Shown one piece after another: positions 62,719 to 64,000 of a stretch of 64,000 nucleotides of DNA. Below the pieces are notes generated by a model, which saw only the letters and a program-made list of their open reading frames with translations, made no database searches and was not told the origin of the DNA. This DNA is from Streptomyces tuirus. Lineage in GTDB: Bacteria > Actinomycetota > Actinomycetes > Streptomycetales > Streptomycetaceae. Where the stretch lies: NCBI RefSeq assembly GCF_014701095.1, contig NZ_AP023439.1, forward strand, positions 3,274,001-3,338,000, read 5' to 3'. The translations under genes were made by a program, and so were the position numbers. The stretch's first letter is position 1; every line of letters begins with the position of its first letter.

Positions 62719-64000
62719 TCAGTCGAACCACCGGTCCCGTGCCAGTTCGTCCGTGCGTGACGGGTCCTCCAGGAGGGCCGCCACCTCGAACCTCCGCGGC
62801 CACTGCCCCGCCGCCCAGGCGAGCCCCGCGGCGACGCCCTCCAGGGTGGCGGCGTGCAGGACGCCGTCGTCGGTGAGCCGCCAGTCGATCTCCACGCCGT
62901 CGACGACGAGTTCCTCGTGCTCGACGTAGTAGGACGGGGTGTTGCGGCCGAGGAGCACCCGCACCGGCTCGGGCACGTCGTGCTCGGCGCCCTCGGAGGT
63001 GACCTTCCCGGTGACGGACTCGCTCAGCCGCCGCACCTGGAACAGCTCGGCCAGGTCGGCGGCGCGCGACGGCCGTACGGGAAGCAGCGGGACGCCCTCG
63101 GTGAACGGCAGCAGGTCGGGCGAGTCACACACCACGGCGTCGGCCGCGTCCACGACCTCCACCCGGCCGTCGGTGACGGCCCGCAGGTCGTCCGGCAGGG
63201 TCACCTGCTCGGGGTCCAGCTCCGCCAACGACCCGTACAGGGCGTGCAGCTGAGCGCCCGTCACCTCGCGGTCGGGGTCGGCGAGCCGCTCCAGCAGTTC
63301 GGCGGCGCCGCCGGGCTCGTCCAGCAGCGCGGCGACGGACGTCCGCACGCCCAGCGCCCGCAGCACCTGCTCGTCCTCGAACCCGGTCGCGTCGGCCTCG
63401 TCGTAGAGCCCGCGCAGCAGCGGGTCGCCGCCGGCGGCCCGCAGACCGGCCGGGCGGCGGCCGTCGAGCACCGGGTTCCCGCGCAGCCACCAGGCGGTGT
63501 ACGGCCGGACGACCTCGTGCGTCCCGTCCGGCAGCAGGATCCGCACGGGCTGCACGATGGCGTCCCTGAGCGGCGGCCGGGACAGCAGCGCCAGCGCCTG
63601 CGCCCACTTGTCCTCGTCGACGAGGTCCAGGTCCCGTACGGCGACGATCTCGGTGGCGACCGGCGGCACCGGGCTGTCCGGGAAGCGGTCGAGGATGTCC
63701 TCGCACCACACGTCGACGGCGTCCAGCAGGCCCGCGTCGTCGGGCTCGGCGAAGTCGCCCTCGCGGGGCTCCAGTTCGTCGGGGTCGAGGACGACGTCGG
63801 TGGCGCGGACGAGCGCGAAGTTCACCAGGACACCGCAGGCGGCCAGCGGCTGCTCGCCCCACTTGGCGGCCAGCTCGGCGTCCACGGCGGCGAGTTCGCC
63901 CTCGCGCATGACCTGGGCGAAGGGGCTGCCGGGGTAGACGAGTTCGCAGGCCGGGGCCGGTTCGCCGTCCTCGTCGGGCAGGGCGAGCGCGCCGAGCCAG
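62719..64000 (-). CDS. C-terminal part of a large ATP-binding/chaperone-like protein, start beyond window edge
   Basis: About 427 codons lie in the window, and the frame stays open to the right edge. The in-frame Met at 63909 is internal, since the upstream codons read YPGSPFAQVMREGELAAVDA without a stop. The visible part is acidic, rich in Ala, Asp, Leu and Pro, with segments such as LDPDELEPREGDFAEPDDAG and RPYTAWWLRGNPVLDGRRPA. I recall this C-terminus from long streptomycete proteins annotated as Hsp90- or sacsin-like ATPases, but that domain would lie outside the window. No transmembrane segment is seen. Function uncertain. Confidence 0.75.
   Translation of the reverse strand, partial: WLGALALPDEDGEPAPACELVYPGSPFAQVMREGELAAVDAELAAKWGEQPLAACGVLVNFALVRATDVVLDPDELEPREGDFAEPDDAGLLDAVDVWCEDILDRFPDSPVPPVATEIVAVRDLDLVDEDKWAQALALLSRPPLRDAIVQPVRILLPDGTHEVVRPYTAWWLRGNPVLDGRRPAGLRAAGGDPLLRGLYDEADATGFEDEQVLRALGVRTSVAALLDEPGGAAELLERLADPDREVTGAQLHALYGSLAELDPEQVTLPDDLRAVTDGRVEVVDAADAVVCDSPDLLPFTEGVPLLPVRPSRAADLAELFQVRRLSESVTGKVTSEGAEHDVPEPVRVLLGRNTPSYYVEHEELVVDGVEIDWRLTDDGVLHAATLEGVAAGLAWAAGQWPRRFEVAALLEDPSRTDELARDRWFD

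Overview
The window is a stretch of actinobacterial chromosome, almost certainly Streptomyces. GC is very high and third positions are mostly G or C. GTG and TTG starts are common, and many gene pairs overlap by four bases (GTGA, ATGA, TTGA). Marker genes include a DtxR-type iron regulator with every metal ligand at DtxR numbering, a phosphoserine aminotransferase, an NsdA-like regulator and an intergenic repeat family that I recognise as common in streptomycetes. From memory, not tested here, the gene order resembles the Streptomyces coelicolor region around dmdR1 and the cinnamate/4-coumarate:CoA ligase. I see no rRNA, tRNA, CRISPR array, insertion sequence, prophage or polyketide/NRPS cluster.

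Layout. 1-4.6 kb: two acyl-CoA dehydrogenases and an amidohydrolase, divergent from an acyl-CoA synthetase across two palindromic operators. 4.9-8.3 kb: an EF-hand protein, a STAS anti-anti-sigma factor, and an ECF-type sigma factor coupled to an unusually large anti-sigma protein. 8.4-15.8 kb: purU, a solute-binding lipoprotein, a repetitive membrane protein, an NsdA-like regulator and a degenerate primase-polymerase-like protein. 15.9-18.3 kb: an ABC exporter. 18.5-25.3 kb: an alpha/beta hydrolase lacking its serine, dmdR1, a SIS protein, a PAS protein, a strongly structured small transcript, a HIT-like protein and a citrate synthase homologue. 25.6-26.9 kb: pdxH and a VapBC-like pair.

26.9-37.0 kb is the largest operon, reading leftward: a TIGR03084-type protein, an AtuA-like protein, acyl-CoA carboxylase beta and alpha, an acyl-CoA dehydrogenase, an aryl/acyl-CoA ligase, an enoyl-CoA hydratase and a TetR regulator. 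The logic matches the leucine/isovalerate (Liu) and acyclic terpene (Atu) pathways: activate, dehydrogenate, carboxylate, hydrate. The substrate is unknown.

37.3-64 kb: an EamA exporter, a FemX-like enzyme behind a 36-bp tandem repeat, an FAD/Fe-S oxidoreductase, serC, a secreted tripeptidyl-aminopeptidase-like hydrolase, a DrrAB-like exporter with its TetR regulator, a beta-propeller-like surface protein, an SGNH hydrolase, an aldo/keto reductase with a MerR-type promoter, small housekeeping genes, an MFS exporter with MarR regulator, an NCS2 purine permease, a methyltransferase, a CtpE-like P-type ATPase, a secreted protein, and the C-terminal part of a large protein cut by the window edge.

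The most interesting items are the regulated structured transcript at 23.36-23.65 kb, the Liu/Atu-like operon with its candidate operator, several enzymes with altered catalytic residues (alpha/beta hydrolase, citrate synthase, primase-polymerase, SGNH), and a recurring pattern of short tandem repeats close to stop codons. Nothing here is certain to be a new system.
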